Assembly: GCA_017311315.1 (NCBI GenBank)
Contig: CM029664.1
Span: 45,662,510 to 45,726,509 of the forward strand
Length of the DNA stretch: 64,000 nucleotides
DNA from: Dendrocalamus latiflorus
Lineage: Eukaryota > Streptophyta > Magnoliopsida > Poales > Poaceae
Reading direction: 5' to 3'
The notes beneath the pieces were generated by a model. It did no database searches and had not been told where the DNA came from. It worked only from the letters and a program-made list of their open reading frames with translations. Within the stretch, counting starts at the first letter, position 1, and every line of letters begins with the position of its first letter. Positions 22,657 to 36,114 of the stretch are shown piece by piece. The position numbers were made by a program, and so were the translations under genes.

Positions 22657-23767
22657 TGGGGCCGGCTAGGGTTGGGGTCTCGAGGTGGCGAGGTGGTGGG
22701 GCATGGAAGGTGGCAGTGGCGAGCAGAGCGCTGGATGCTTCGCGTGGTCGGGTCACTAACACACGCTACACACACTAGGGGACGACGCACTAGTAAGAGG
22801 CGGGGTTAATTAGCACGGGCGGACGCACGCACGCCAACCGGGGAGGGAGAGAGAAGCGCGGGCGCGCCGGGAGAGGGTGGATCACTGTTTCTGTTTCCTT
22901 GTGTGTGTTATGACCGTAATGCCCCCCGCGTCCTCCTCCGTTTCTGTACTGGGAATAATACTGAAGCAGCGACCGTTACACCGAGTACTGTGGAATGTGG
23001 AGTAGAAGCTGTTGGGATCTTAGATGAAACGAATTAAGGTCAACCTTACAATTTCGTTAGCTTACGTGTAACATGGAATATATACAGAGAGAGAGAAGGT
23101 TCTTCTACAAAGTCATTACACACTTTTCTTATAGATGGATTAACATGTGATTCGCTTGCTCCTCTTCATCTCTCTCACCACCTTTTGTATTATGCCGCCA
23201 TCAGATATCTCTATCTAATGGTTTTCTTGTTACGCGGACTCTAGCATATTTCTCACTCAGTAGGTTACCATTGATTATAGCGTATTTTGAGTTGACTCAC
23301 GGTAATGAACTTCGAAGAAAAAAGTTGACTGGACTGATGTAAAATACGCCTATAGAAACTTCAGGGGCAATACTGGAAATATAACCAGCACGGGGATCAA
23401 GGTACGTACAAAACAACGAGAGCTCTTTATGCCGAAGCAGTACCGCACAATTAACGAGCCTCCGTTTGTCTTGGACAGTATTTATACTCTTTAAAAAGGT
23501 TAGCAATCCAAAAGCACCCGATGATGCCAAAAGATTTTAATTGCTGTTCCGAGCAAAGGGAAAGAAACGACGTAGTAATTGTCCTGCTGCCGCCTTTTCG
23601 TGCTTATGCTGACACTTCCGCCGTCCAGCACGACGGTAACCGCGATTCGGGTTCAGCATGCGAGCCTCATCTCTGTCCCACGTATTCTCACATTTCCACC
23701 ATCGACTCTGTCCCACGTATTCTCACATTTCTACCATCGATTACAGTTTGTCTTGTGAAGGAGCATG
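22657..23767 (-). promoter_or_regulatory. upstream region of the LYK3-like gene
   Basis: About 1.1 kb upstream of the start codon with no other gene. On the minus strand a pyrimidine-rich patch (CTTCTCTCTCCCTCCCC near 22841-22857) resembles plant Y-patch core-promoter elements; no convincing TATA box was found close to it. The core promoter is inferred, not shown. Confidence 0.4.
23672..23740. repeat. 35 bp tandem repeat (2 copies)
   Basis: TCTGTCCCACGTATTCTCAC.. occurs at 23672 and 23707, differing by one base. It lies just left of the element B LTR. Confidence 0.9.
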
Positions 23768-25711
23768 TGTGACGGTTTAGAACTTTGTTACGATGGATTA
23801 TTGTTTAAATTGAAGGAATTGAGGTTTCAATCTTACAAATTTACAGTTTTCAAATTTTGCTTCAGATCTACCGAATTGACCGACCAGAGGTGGCAGTCAG
23901 ACCGGCCGGCTCCAACGGTTTGACCAACAACCACCAACAGTCTGATCGGCTGGAGGCAACGGTCTAATTGGACCGGTAGGTTAATTTAGCTGAAAATTGG
24001 AATTTTGGGATTTTTTATTGTATGTTTTGGTTTGACCTAGATCAGTGCATATGTGTTGTATGACACATGTTTTGACTAACGTGGGTTGAGTCGTGAAGAA
24101 CTTGTGGCCGACAATATTTTTTCTCTTTAGATGTGCAGTGAGGCTTGTAGTCAACCATAATCAATAGTGAAGTTTAAGACTACGCTCATGGAGGAGCCGA
24201 GACTCAAAATGATGAATATCATGTGAGATAACTGAGCTTAAGCATGGCACAAGAAAGATGAGAAATATTGAAGAGAAGTTCGAGCGACGGGTTGCACACG
24301 TGGCTTAGTTTGTCCAAGTGTGGTGTGGTCTAGTAGAACCAAAACAGAAGATACTTACTGATGCGTGGCAAGCCAGTAATGCACCTACACGTGATAAGTA
24401 TGGAATTGCTTGCAAGGGAAGATAAAGACCAGGTTAAGAAAGGGTATTTTGGGAAATTGCCCAAAATACCAAAAACTATCTTGCATTGAAACCATGGCAC
24501 TTGGGAAAGTAGTTAAGGTCAAGGGGAAGCTGAAGTGATCAAGTTGGATCAAAGGCTAATGACTTGACGGATTCGGCCCCATGTGTTTTGAAGAGTGCAT
24601 GAGTGTAGTGTGTAAGTAAAATTCGTATTGTGTTAGGTTATCGAGTCTTCCTATTTGTGATATTGAATAATATCTATTAGGGTTAGATGTGGGCTGATTA
24701 CCTCATCTATTTAACGGATTAGGAAGGAGACTTGCTAAAGACGATCCAATCATCTTTATTATAGGCAAATATTATGGGCTTAGGGTTTGAGAAATATGAG
24801 TGTTGTAGTGTGTTGTCTTGTCATCCAGGTAGAGTAGCTATAAAACCTTCATCCTCAAATAGCAACGCATCAACTTTGTTCATCTCTCATAGAGTGCTCT
24901 TGTTTTGATTGATTTGCTCTTGATCTTGTCGGTTTTGATCTTCTCTCTTTCCCCTTCTTGATCTTGTTGTATGTCAAGGATATGTAAGTAATGGAGATAA
25001 CTCATGGAGATCAATCTCTATCCATATAGGCATCAAGCCTTGCAAGTTCTTGAAGTTGTTTGATTTTTCATGGATTTAAAATTCTCGGGAGATTTCTTGA
25101 TCCAAGTGTTTTTTATCTCAAATCTTTGGGAGTTCTTATTTGCTGTGACATATGAGAATACATTTAGAGCCATCTTGTCCATGCTCCACCCATGAGCAAA
25201 TCGTATTTCGAGTTTTAGCTTTTTCCCTATTTTGGTGCAATCTTGCCTATTTTTGAGAAAGGTCTGAACTTTGATAAGGATTCGGGTGATCCTTGGTTGA
25301 AATAGGTTCTTGAGACCTCAAGTAAGGTGTGTGCAAAATCTCATATCATTTAGACTTAGATTTTTTTTAGTTGCACCAAAAGTTGTATCGGCTCAGGCTG
25401 ATTTTTCAGTTCTGGAACATGGGAGCGGTCAGACCGCCACTCTTCCGGTCAGACCACTAGGAGGCCAGTTAGATCAGCCTATGGCTAGTGGTTAGATTGC
25501 CAGGCATCGGTCAGACTGCCACCTGGTAGCCGATTTGACCGCTACTGCCTTGGTTCGCCGGCTCTTAGATTTTGTTGATTGCATTGGTTTTGGCTTTGAA
25601 TCTTGTTCTTCATATCTTAGTAGCTATTGGGGTGAAGGATTGTTAAATACTTGAAAAAAATTCGAATGCACCACACCCCTCCCCCCTCTCTGTTGACATA
25701 CCGGTCCTATA
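23768..25711 (+). repeat. 5' LTR of Copia B
   Basis: It starts TGTGACGGTTTAG and ends CACCCC..CCGGTCCTATA just before a Met-tRNA primer site. A TATA box (TATAAAA) is at 24839-24845. CGGTCAGACC-type words recur at 23880-23970 and 25430-25550. The 3' LTR fragment aligns with it from 24760 on, and the minus-strand fragment at 11830-12682 aligns with its first half. Confidence 0.82.
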
Positions 25712-25712
25712 A

Positions 25713-25724
25713 TGGTAGCAGAGC
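25713..25724 (+). promoter_or_regulatory. primer-binding site of Copia B (initiator Met-tRNA)
   Basis: TGGTAGCAGAGC differs by one base from the standard plant Copia primer site TGGTATCAGAGC, complementary to initiator tRNA-Met, and lies right after the LTR end. Confidence 0.85.
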
Positions 25725-25766
25725 TCGGTTAGCTCTTCTCATATATCTTGACTAGTCTTAGGAGCT

Positions 25767-28457
25767 ATGGCATAAAACAAGTATTCAACCAAACCACCCA
25801 TTTTTTATTAAGTCGATTTCTCTTATTGGAAGTCTCGTATGCAATCCTACATCGAGGCTCAAAGGCACGTGATTTCGATTAAAGTCAACAATCCTTATGT
25901 TGCATTGGCCGATGATCAGGGGAGTCACAGATGTAGAGGCAAACACTAAGGCTCGTAATGTTTTGATTCAAGGACTTAGTCGATCTAAGTTTGAGCGACT
26001 CGCTCACTTGAGGACTACTCATGAGATCTAGAAGACTCTTGCTGACTACCATGAGGGTTCTACCACGATCAAGAAAGTGAGATAGAACCAACTGAAGAAA
26101 GAATATTCAAAAATTGAGCAAAAGCCTGGTGAATCCTTGGATAAGTTGTGGGGAATATTTACCAAAATCATTCATGATTTATGTGCTATTGGTTAGACCT
26201 TTTTGAAGTCTGAGAATGAATGCTAGCTGTTGGATACACTTGATGTGAAAATTTAGGGAATGAAGATCACTTCCATCAATAACAATACTGTCATAAGTGA
26301 GTTTACCATGAATAATCTCTACTCGAGATTGAAGACGCATGAGATTAACTCCATCTCGCGTCTCCCCAAGAAAGAGTCGATGGCACTTGTGATTAACCCT
26401 ACCTAGAGTAGCTCTTTCTAGTTCCTTGGATTTTTGCTCTTCTGGATTTTCATTATTAGCTTTGCATTCTTTGAGAGCTGAGTAACTAAATAAGTTTCAT
26501 GAGGATGACTTAGCCCTCCTATCCACAAAATTCATAAGAGCATATCACAAAGTCCTCATGAAGTCCAAGAAGCCTAACTACCATAAATTCGTCAACCGGG
26601 TCCTTGCTGCTCTTGAGAACATCGACATGAACAATGTGGACTCAGCAATGAAGGACGACTCTTGGGGCATGAAGAAAGAACTAGCACTTCACCATCATAT
26701 GCTTCATGGTCAAGGGTAGCATCGAAGTTGACTCCTCTGATGATGACAAGCCCTACGGTCACCTCAACGAGGTATGCCCCTCTTCTAAAGAGATAAAACA
26801 TGCTCTTGTTGCAGCTGAGCAAAAATTAAAGAAATAAGCTAAGTTAATCAAGAACCAGGACATTATGATTGATAACTTGGACCTATAGGTTGTTAGGCTC
26901 AAATATATGAATCCTGATGATGAAAAATGTGAATCTTTCTTATGCTTGCATGATCAATTGACTAATATAAAAAATGCTCATTTCTCTATTGTTAGTCAAC
27001 TAAAAGATGCTTTAGATGAACTAAAATATCTCAAGTCTAGTAATGATCATAATTTCTTGAATGTTATTATCTTGGATGTGATTCTGTTAGATGTTATTCA
27101 TTCATCATGCTCAAATTGTGTTTTGCTTCAACTAAAACTTGACAGTGCAACTAAGAAATTGCTTAATCATGATCATACCTCTCATTGGGAAGATAATAAA
27201 CTTAAGATGAAAGAAATAACTAAAATGTTTCTTCATTCTAGGATTGAATATTGTGAAAATTGCCATAGGCTTATAATTGAGCTTGATACTCTTAACAAGA
27301 CAAAAATGAAAATTTCTTGTCCTTTACTGCATCCAAGAAAATAATTTATTCTATATCCTATGCATTTTGTACTAAAATTGGGACAGATTTAGATGAGATG
27401 TATGAGACTTTTAGGATTAAATTCCAGGAGCAATAGGGTAGGATTAGAAAGTCCCCTTATTTGTTTTATGAGGCTTTGAAACTAGAAATAGTAGTCTACA
27501 AAGAGAGATATGCTAGGGCAACCACAACCACTGAGTATGCCACATGTGAAAACCTAGTCAAAGAAAATAACTACCCTAAAAAGACTCTAGAGAGATTTTC
27601 TAGTGGGAGGAAGAACTTCAACATGATTCTTGACCAATCTAATATGAGTATGAAGAAGAGAGGTTTAGGATTTAATTCCCTAGAGTATCTCAAGAACCAC
27701 CCACCTAAGGTTGTGAGAGTAGTTAAGAGTAGCAAGGTTGAGGTCAAACCCCCTGAGCCATCAAAGAAAGGTCGACTGAATTTACCCAGACTCCTTCTAG
27801 CATGACAGGTGCTTCTACTTCAGTAGGTCAAACCCCTCAAAAGGTCAAGTACCATTGCACCTTCTACAAGATGAGTGGCCACCTTGATGAGTTCTACTTC
27901 CGTAGAGTCAATGTTGAGAGAAAAGAGAGAATGCATTCTTTGATGTTTGTTAGAGGAGTTCCTTCACCTGTGAGTATCTCCAGAGCCAGGCATCCTATCT
28001 TTTCTTCTAGATATAGGTCTAGATTTGTAAATGACTCCTTTGGCGGTTCTAGACAATGCTTTGGGTTAGGATATCGTGAGGGTAGTCCATGGGTACCACT
28101 AGACAGGGGAAATACCGTCCTTTTGTTAGGTTGATTTAGAGAAGTCTAGGTGGTTCTTGCATCATCATGATTTTCACACTAACCATTTTATTCCCACCTC
28201 TACTAATGCTCCTGACATCGTGTGGCTTAGTATCGAATTCCCATGTCTTCCATTACTAACCCTAGTACTAAGGCACAGATGTTTTCTGCTTATGCCTGTA
28301 GGTCTGTCGAGCGAGGAAGGAAGACATGTGGCTTGTTAACTCTAGGCGTTCTCGACACACACCGGAGATTCTCGATGGTTCTCCCCCTTACTCGTGTATC
28401 TGGCAACGAGTTGATCACATTTTGAGATGCTTGTACTAGGACCGTGACTTTAAAGGA
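25767..28457 (+). pseudogene. gag and start of protease of Copia B, degraded
   Basis: Starting at the ATG at 25767 the readout MA-stop-NKYSTKPPIFY resembles a gag N-terminus, with WKSRMQSYIEAQ next. ARNVLIQGLSRSKFERL, ADYHEGSTTIKK and LYSRLKTHEI correspond to the gag of element A. Coiled-coil pieces with CxxC motifs (SSCSNC, EYCENC) lie at 26907-27344. The second knuckle (CTFYKMSGHLDEFY, near 27856) has lost two of its Cys. Protease remnants with RRFSMVLPLTRVSGNELITF end at 28425, and homology stops at about 28457 at an insertion. Numerous in-frame stops and indels. Confidence 0.85.
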
Positions 28458-29226
28458 GTAACAACCCAGGTTTTATTTAAAAGAATAATAAAATAATTTA
28501 ATTAAAGTTAAAAAAGTGTTATTTGGTATTCCTGAGTTGCAGATAAAATATAATATTTAAAAGCATTTTTTGCTTTTAAAAAGGTTTTTCCCTTTTCTAA
28601 ATTTAAAGGCAATTTAAAGTAAAAAAATAAAATATAATATTGATTTGGTTTCCTGTAAAAATTTATTATTTTAAAGCATTTGGTCTTTGTTTGGATTTTA
28701 TGTGTAATCCTGGAATTTAAATCCCAAATCCAAATTCCCAATCCATACCCATATTCAAAATTCCAATATTCAAATTCAAATCTCTAGAAAAATATCAATT
28801 TTATTTTTCTGGGTCGACCCCATTTTTCTTGGCCCATCTCTCTTCTTTCTTTTCCTTTTCCCTCTCCTTCCTTTTCTTTTCTTTCTTCTCCCTCTTCTTT
28901 CTAATTGGCGGCTTGTCTCTCCTTCCTGAACACTGTAGTGGCTACTTCTCTCTCCTCCTTTTTTCTGACTAAACATAACACAAGCCCCTTAGCTACCAGA
29001 AGCTTTGCCATGCCAGCTAACATCAAAATCCCCACCATAAGGAAACTTCATGCATGGCAAACACTCACCAATCCCATACCTAATTCACTTTCTTTCCATT
29101 TCTACTCACTATTAATTCCTCCATTGGCTTCTTTCTTGTTCATAGCATTCCAAATTCATGAACACTGAAATTTCCACACCTTGATCCCGACGCTGATTTC
29201 TCATGCCATGCCTCCTCTCTACCCCC

Positions 29227-29234
29227 TATATAAA
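29227..29234 (+). promoter_or_regulatory. TATA box in the Gypsy-type solo LTR
   Basis: TATATAAA followed by CCCCCCTCAG, about 770 bp into the LTR, is a likely U3 promoter element. Confidence 0.6.
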
Positions 29235-31849
29235 CCCCCCTCAGTACCCTAAAGCTCCACAACAAAGCATGCTCTAAGTCCCGAAGCCATCGCGCCACCC
29301 GTGCTCATGTGTCTGCCATCACCACAACCAAGCCATCTCTCTCCAGTGAGTTTGTGATGAAACCATTTGTGTCATATTTCATTCTAGCACCTAAACAACC
29401 CATCCTCCAAATTAATTTGATTTTCATGCAGCTAATCTACAGGAATCAAGTTTTTCCTAAAACTAGCCATTTTCGCTCCTCGTAGTCGATTCGACGTCTG
29501 TGGTGAGCCATTCTTTGATTCCTTAGACTTTTGTAAGTTAGTTTTTCAGTTAACTTTTTAAGCTCAATTAGAATGTCAAAATCTGAAATCTGATACTTCA
29601 AGTGGAGTGTCAAAGCCTTCAAAAAGCTCTCAAGAGTAAGATTATTTGAATGTGTTTCAAATATATTTTCCTTTAGTTACCTCAAACATCAAATTGGTCA
29701 TATGTATCAATTTTCAAACTCTTTATGACTAAATTTAAGATAGATTAATTGTGAAGCTCATTGTTTTTGTCAAGACTCCATTTTGAATTAATCTTTTTCC
29801 TTACTTTTTATTGATCAATGCCAAAAGGAGGGATTGTGTATAATAGCATTATTAAAATATTAAAATTGCCAAAAAAAGGGAGAATTTGCTCTATGAGCTA
29901 TGATAATGTGTTAAGGTGATAATAATTTGTCAATGAGAAAATTAACTTCAACACATTGGATAATTATGTTTTCACACATTGGATGATTATGTTTTCACCT
30001 TCTCTCATGCATTTGTTTTGTGACATGCACAAATAGTTTAATTTCCTATCGCATATTTATTTTCATCCAAATGCTTTTATTGTCAATAGATTTGTTATCA
30101 ATCACCAAAAAGAGAAAGACTGTAAGTTCAAGCTCCTTTAAGTTGGTTCTGATGATAATGACAAATGCAATAGTAAGACTAATTTGTTTATTAATTATGA
30201 TATTGCCTAAGCCTCACTTGAATGTGATTAATGACAAATATAAATATGAGACTAACTCGTTTATTGATAATGATATTACTTAGTCTCATTTGGATGAAAA
30301 GGAAAAAAATCATAAGAGACATGCATTTGACATCACATTCCTATATCTTATTGCATTCCTCGAATCCAAAATATAGATTAAACTTAACCAAAAGTCTAAG
30401 ATGAATATGTGCATACGTTCTCAATTATACATTCTTGTATGCACACATTTAGGGGGAGTTCACTCTATGTTTTACGGTTTCATTAAGTATTGATCCATGT
30501 TTCCCTTTCAACACATATTAGGATCTATAATTTGAAACGTATCTTTTGAGTATGTAAAACTTGTGTAGTTCATATATACTCTTGATTGATTTAAACTAAA
30601 TCATTTGCAATCAGGTTATCACCTAGTTCCTCCATTATGTGTTAATAGTTGGATGATTAATGACAATCGGTTGTATAAGCTTTGCTAGCAATTAATCTCA
30701 AAGATAAACACGTCCATTCAAATGAATTAATTACGTAGAAACTTATTCTAGAGTATGCAATTATTGTGTACATATTGTATACTCACAAATCAATATTTTA
30801 TCTCATTATTTGTTGAGATTGTCATGAATTACCAAAAAGGGAATATTGTAGAACCTAGTCCCTACATTATAAGTTAATGATGAAGTTTCGGTAATTAACG
30901 GCAATTGATTTATAAACTAACATTTTTAATGAGTAGGATTAATAGGTTAGGTTTCACAAATAAGGATGACTTGGGATTACTTCATGTGTTGATGATCATC
31001 AAGTCAAGATGTAGAATGGAAGATGGCTTCATGAGTTGAAGGTCATCAAGAAGAGAATATATCATGAGTTGACGCATGTCCACAAGGAGATAATCATAAG
31101 TTAATCATCAAGTCAAGTGAAGACCCATCATGTGTCGATGGAGTTTAAGTGAATGATGCACCATATGTTGATGTATATTAAGACAATAACCTGAACTTTA
31201 AGTAAAGATGTGCGTCATCAAACTTCAAAAGGATGCTCAAGGCAAAAGGTATTACTAGATAGGGCTAAGAATGTGTTTCTAGTCTTTTACCGGTCTTGGT
31301 GATTGGTTGAAATATCGAATTGCTAGTATAGATTGTCGTACTATTAAGAGGAATCTTGTCTAGTAGTTTGAGTCTCATCATGTGTTGATAGCTCAATCTT
31401 GCTTGATCTAGCTCTCCATATCATGATGCTATTATTTGCGAATATGTTTTGCAAATAGTTGAGGCTCATGCGTTGAATCCTTGTAACATGGGACTATAAG
31501 TCCATGTTTCCAACTCCTTGTGGTATGTAGCTTATGTTTGCAAATGGTTGAAGTTCATACATAATTCTTGTAGCATGTGACTTAGGTTTGCAAATATGTT
31601 GAGTCCATGTACCTATTTTTTGTGTCATTATTTGAAAAGTGTGTCAATGTATTTTACAACTTGTTGGTAATTATATTTGATCCTTGTGTACATAATACTA
31701 TAATTTGCAAATATGTTTTGTACAATTTGTTGAAGTATATGCACTTTTCAGGAAAATCAGAACTACCGCAGTGTGTCGTGCGGTAGTACTGGTGTTGGGA
31801 TCACGGTACTACCGATGTTGGGATCATGGTACTACCATGTTCATTGGTG

Positions 31850-32295
31850 GTCGAAAACATGTGTGGTTGGGAACCAATGTGGTCGAACCAGCATGGTTGA
31901 GCTGACATAGTCGAACTGACTTGGTCAAACCAACAAGTTCAAAGATCGACGTGGTCGATGACATGTGTGGTCAAAGATTGACTTGGTCGAACCAGCGTGA
32001 TCGAGTTGACGTGGTCGATGACCTGTGTGGTCGAAGATCAATATGGTAGAACTAGCGTGGTCGAGTCAATGTAGTTGAAACTGATGTGGTTGAGATCTAT
32101 GTTGTCGAAACCAACATAGTCAAAAATCGACGTAGTGGTCAGAGACTTGCGTGGTCTAAGATAGATGTTGTCGAAGATCGACATGGTCGAGACCTATGTG
32201 GTTGAAACCAACGTGGTCGAAGATCGGCATGGTCGTAGACATGTATGGTCAAACTAGACAACATGGTCAAGGACTAGTGTGGTCGACGATCGGTA
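31850..32295. repeat. degenerate GTGGTCGA minisatellite inside LTR C
   Basis: (G)TGGTCGA followed by CCA.C, GTTGA or AGATC recurs every 15-30 bp with strong drift. The same core occurs at 10641-11790 and 61880-62130. Confidence 0.75.
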
Positions 32296-32640
32296 GTACC
32301 GGCTCTGTATGAGCAGTCTGACCTGCTTGCGGTACTACCAGCTCTGTGCGAGCAGTACTACCAGAGTTGCAGTACGACCGCATGTGTAGCGCTATGTTTT
32401 TTGTAGAGAGGGCTTTTTGGGAGTCTTTTCTTCCCCGACAAAATGGTAGTTTTGCATGTGTCGAGCGGTACTACTGTGTTGCGGTATTACCGTACAATGG
32501 TTGGTGATACTACTAATTTTAGTCTGTAACGGCTTGTTTTCTGACCGTTACAGAGGAGAGCGGTAGTACCGGTCTTATAATGGTTGTAGTACCAGATTTG
32601 TTGGGTTTTTGTCCCCAATGGCTAGTTTCGTTGTGTGGGG

Positions 32641-32648
32641 TATAAATA
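32641..32648 (+). promoter_or_regulatory. TATA box in LTR C
   Basis: TATAAATA followed by CCCCTTATGG, downstream of the GTGGTCGA array; likely U3 promoter element. Confidence 0.6.
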
Positions 32649-35149
32649 CCCCTTATGGCCGGTTGGGGCAAGACCTTTGACACTCCATTTCACTCTCTTG
32701 AGCTAGTATGAGGTTCTCCTCTTAATTGTGCATGTGTTGCACCTTGTGAGCAAGCAGAAAGGCTCTAGATTGCATTTATTACATCTAGAGGTGGATTTCG
32801 TATTCACTTGAGCTTGTGCATTCGTTGCATGTGGTGAGAGTCAAGCAAGAGGCTTGACTTACTACTTTTGGAGGTTGCTGACTCCTAGACAATGTTGGAG
32901 GTGTCATGCATGGTGATCTTCTCAAAAAAGGTTGTGAGAGGACCTACCAAGTTGTGAAGGTTAGCGCTCACCTACCCGGAGCAGAAAGAGTTACCACTAG
33001 TGGATTGAAATGTTTGGCTTAATTCATGAAGCTAGTCCAATCAGTTTAGGCTTACCTCAATGTGGACTAGGAGAGACCGGTAAGTCTCATAACACTATAG
33101 TAAAAAGGAACCATGTCATTGTGGTTTGTTTCCTTGTGCTCAATTTATATCTATAGAATTAAACTGATTGCTTGTCATCCTAGGATTGTAAGCCTTGTCA
33201 TAGACCTAGTTTATTTAGGTTTTATTTGTACTAAACCGAATTAATTTACGCTTCTGCATTATAGACTTTGTTTTAGCCAAATAAATTAGAAGAGAATTCT
33301 AAAACCACCTATTCACCCCCCTCTAGTCGGTCTCCTTGATTTTACACGTGCTCCGTTTGCCATGCCCTCTCATCCCACGTGTTCCTCAGGTCCCCAACAT
33401 TACATTTTACTAGTCCCCACGCCTCCCACCCATCCTCCTCTGTTTTTACTTTTATTCTTTGCTCTAAGTCAATGACAACATAGGCCCACCAGTCAGCCCT
33501 TTGGTTATTTTGTTATTTCAACCAAATAGAATAATCCTCATAATATTCCCTCCCTTTCCTTTTTTTTAGCATTTTCTCCTCCGACAAACTTCGAATGACC
33601 CGTTCTCCACCGTTCGAACTTTGAATCAAGCCATTCATGTTTCTAAATTCATAATCTACCTCCCAATACCTTTTTATAATATTTGGATTTTTTTAGATTT
33701 TATTTGAATTTAGTTTGTGTTGGCTATTTTCATGAGTAGACTGTGACATTCCCGAGGAGTACTTCTTCAACGATGAATCTCACCAATTCACCGAGCAAAG
33801 CAAGTTACACACCTTGACCATGTTAATCCTAGTTTGCAAATTATTTCAAATTATTCTGCATGCTCATGTTTAATCAATGTATTTCAGTTACAAGTTTAAA
33901 AACTTAGTTAATACCTACTTGTTATGATCACATTTGGCATTGAATACTTAAATACCTTGTCACCCTAGAATAAAACTCTGGTTAGTACACTAGTATTAAT
34001 TGGACAACTTTGTAGAAATATTTAGACATGCTTAGAGATAATCCTAGGCTTGGGATAACTTTTTACATAAAATGTTGATTATTAAAATAAACTCTTGACT
34101 TCGGTGAGTAAAAAAGGTGTATGAAATGTTTAAAAATAAAATATCAAAATATTGTTTAGACTTAGGCAAATGGTTAGGTTGTGGGTGCTCGGTGGCACAA
34201 CAGGTATGTGGAAAGTCTGCTTAAGTCAATTAAACACCGAACTATGAACTACTGCTACAAAGCCACATCGTACTATCATAAGTCTGGTATAGGACAGATC
34301 TAGTTGATTAATTTGTGGGTCCCATCCAAAGTCGCCCTATAGGTTGAATGTGGGTATGACGTAGGCCACGAGAAGTCTCACACAGCACAAGAGAGGCCCA
34401 TTTTGGTGGATTCTTTATTGGGGTGAAACCTTAGCAGGATGTGACTATGTTCATGACTTTACATTGTAAAAGTTTTGTGATAATCACTTAGTTGGACACC
34501 AAACAAAGCGTGTTATGGCCAACATTATAAGTTGATTAACTCTTTTGGGTAAAGTTGTATCACCTCTACAAAGTATATAAACTATTCTAGATAGCCGTGC
34601 CCACGGTTATAGGCATGTCGAGTAAAGTTTTTCACGGATTAGACTTACATTATAAGTTGATTATCTCTTTTGGGTAAATTTATTTTTACTTATTGTATAA
34701 AATTCAACTATTTACATCTACTTACTATATTTATTCAAATTTGGCTTTACGTTCAAATAACTCTATTATGCCTTCACTTGTTAACCTTGCATTAATATTG
34801 TATTTCCCGTGTAACTTATGGAGTATATTTTGTGCTCACCCTTATTTAGCTATATTGCTTAGAGGAGGATTGCTTCGACCTCGGGAGGACCTTGACGAGT
34901 AGGCCACGTCTCACAGTCGTTTGCCTATTGGCAAATTGGATGGGATTTTTCCGCTTCGACATTTTCTTTCACTGCTTATATTTAAATTTGACTTATGGAC
35001 CATTGATGTAAACTTTGCCCATTAGGGCCATATTTAATAAATATCATTATGGTTGATATTTATCTTTATTGTCCACTATGTGCACTAATTGATCCTGGAC
35101 TAGTGCGATTTACATAGAGGATCCAGATGTATTGTTTCCAGGTCCAACA

Positions 35150-36003
35150 GAAGAGCATTGTGCGCATCAACAACAAGTTCATGCTCAAGGATGTTGCTTT
35201 GGTAAGTAAGTTAATGTATAATACGTTATCTATTTCCCAGCTTCTTGATGAGGGTCTAGATGTGATATTCCAGAGTGAAAAGTGTAGAGTTCTAGATTTC
35301 TCGGGTGAGTTTATCTTTGGGATCTCTAGGTTTGAAAGGATATTTAGTGCTGATTTCAGTATATCTTCCATCTCTGGTCCTAGGTGTTTTACGGCTTCTA
35401 ATTCTCATGATCTAGTATTGTGGCATCGTATGCTTGGACATATAGACTTCGATCACTTGACTAGACTTAGTAGCAAGACCTTATTAGAATATTGTCTAAG
35501 CTTAAGAGTTAGAAGGACCTATTTTTGTATACCCTGTAGACATGGTAAGATGATTTCTGCATCTCGTTCTCCTCGTACCTTAGTGATGACAAATGGACCA
35601 AGACAACTCTTACATATAGACACAGCTGGTACTTCTAGAGTCCAGTCCACAAGAAGAAAGTTGTATGTGCTTATCGTTGTAGATGACTTCTCTTTATATT
35701 TACAGATGTATTTTCGTACTTCTAAGGATGAGGCCTTTGGTTGCTTTACAGAGTTGGCCCTTAGATTAACAATTGATCTTCCAAGAGCCCTGAGAGCCAT
35801 TAGGAATAACAATAGCATAGAATTTAAGAACTCATATTTTGTCACTTTCTGTACTGAGCGAGGTCTAGAACACCTATTCTTTTCACCTCACCTAGAGTCC
35901 CTCAACTAAATAGAGTTGTAGAGAGAAAGAATATGACTATTGTAGAGATGCTAGGACCATGCTAGGTGAGTATAGCACCCCTAGGTGACCATTCTAGCCA
36001 AGT
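35150..36003 (+). pseudogene. integrase remnant of Copia B
   Basis: The frame 35127-35909 gives VRINNKFMLKDVALVSKL, then the zinc region (WHRMLGHIDFDHL to CIPCRHGKM) and the integrase core (HIDTAGTSRVQS, VVDDFSLY). The second acidic residue has gone: the SDNGTEF motif of element A is replaced by NNNSIEF. VVERKN and an Asp-poor tail follow in another frame to STPR near 35985. At about 36000 coding stops and LTR sequence begins, so RT and RNase H are deleted. Confidence 0.85.
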
Positions 36004-36114
36004 ATTCTAGGGTTATGTTTTGAGAAGTGTGACTCTCGCCGTGTGCTCTCTTGTCCTCTAGGTGGAGTGATTGTAAAATACTTATCCTCAAGTAGTAATA
36101 CAACTTTGCATATC
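36004..36114 (+). repeat. 3' LTR of Copia B, left piece
   Basis: It aligns with 24763-24885 of the 5' LTR (for example TTATCCTCAAGTAGTAATAC against TTCATCCTCAAATAGCAACG). It ends in ATATC, the target duplication of element D. Confidence 0.75.

Larger units (their letters stand above)
29600..33346 (+). mobile_element. Copia relic C (3' internal region plus 3' LTR), left border approximate
   Basis: Only the 3' non-coding part and one LTR remain. Polypurine-like CCAAAAGGAGGGAT (29820), CCAAAAAAAGGGAGA (29870) and CCAAAAAGGGA (30831) recur, and a ~60-bp unit (GATTAATGACAA..) is repeated near 30140-30290. No gag or pol. It lies inside the solo Gypsy LTR, so it is the innermost insertion of this stack. 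The left edge is uncertain by a few hundred bases. Confidence 0.6.
30847..33346 (+). repeat. 3' LTR of Copia relic C (~2500 bp)
   Basis: It starts TGTAGAACCTAGTCCC right after a polypurine tract (CCAAAAAGGGA). It ends TTCACCCCCCTCTAGTCGG..TTTTACA, the usual grass Copia terminus. A TATA box (TATAAATA) is at 32641-32648. The degenerate TGGTCGA array lies within it. CGTGC follows the right end; no matching left duplication was found. Confidence 0.75.
28458..35149 (+). mobile_element. Gypsy-type solo LTR inserted in Copia B, itself interrupted
   Basis: Copia B coding breaks at about 28457 after GACTTTAAAGGAG and resumes at about 35150 with GAAGAGCATTGTGCGC, collinear with element A. The insert begins GTAACAACCCAGG and ends near GGTCCAACA, close to the TGTAACACCC..GTGACA ends of long Gypsy LTRs. 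Flanks AGGAG and AAGAG may be a decayed 5-bp duplication. It has a TATA box at 29227 and no pol, so a solo LTR is inferred (about 2.9 kb without the nested Copia C). No coding potential. Confidence 0.65.

Noticed and set aside
22186..22809. 207-codon plus-strand frame
   Set aside because: Shadow of the GC-rich first exon of the receptor kinase.
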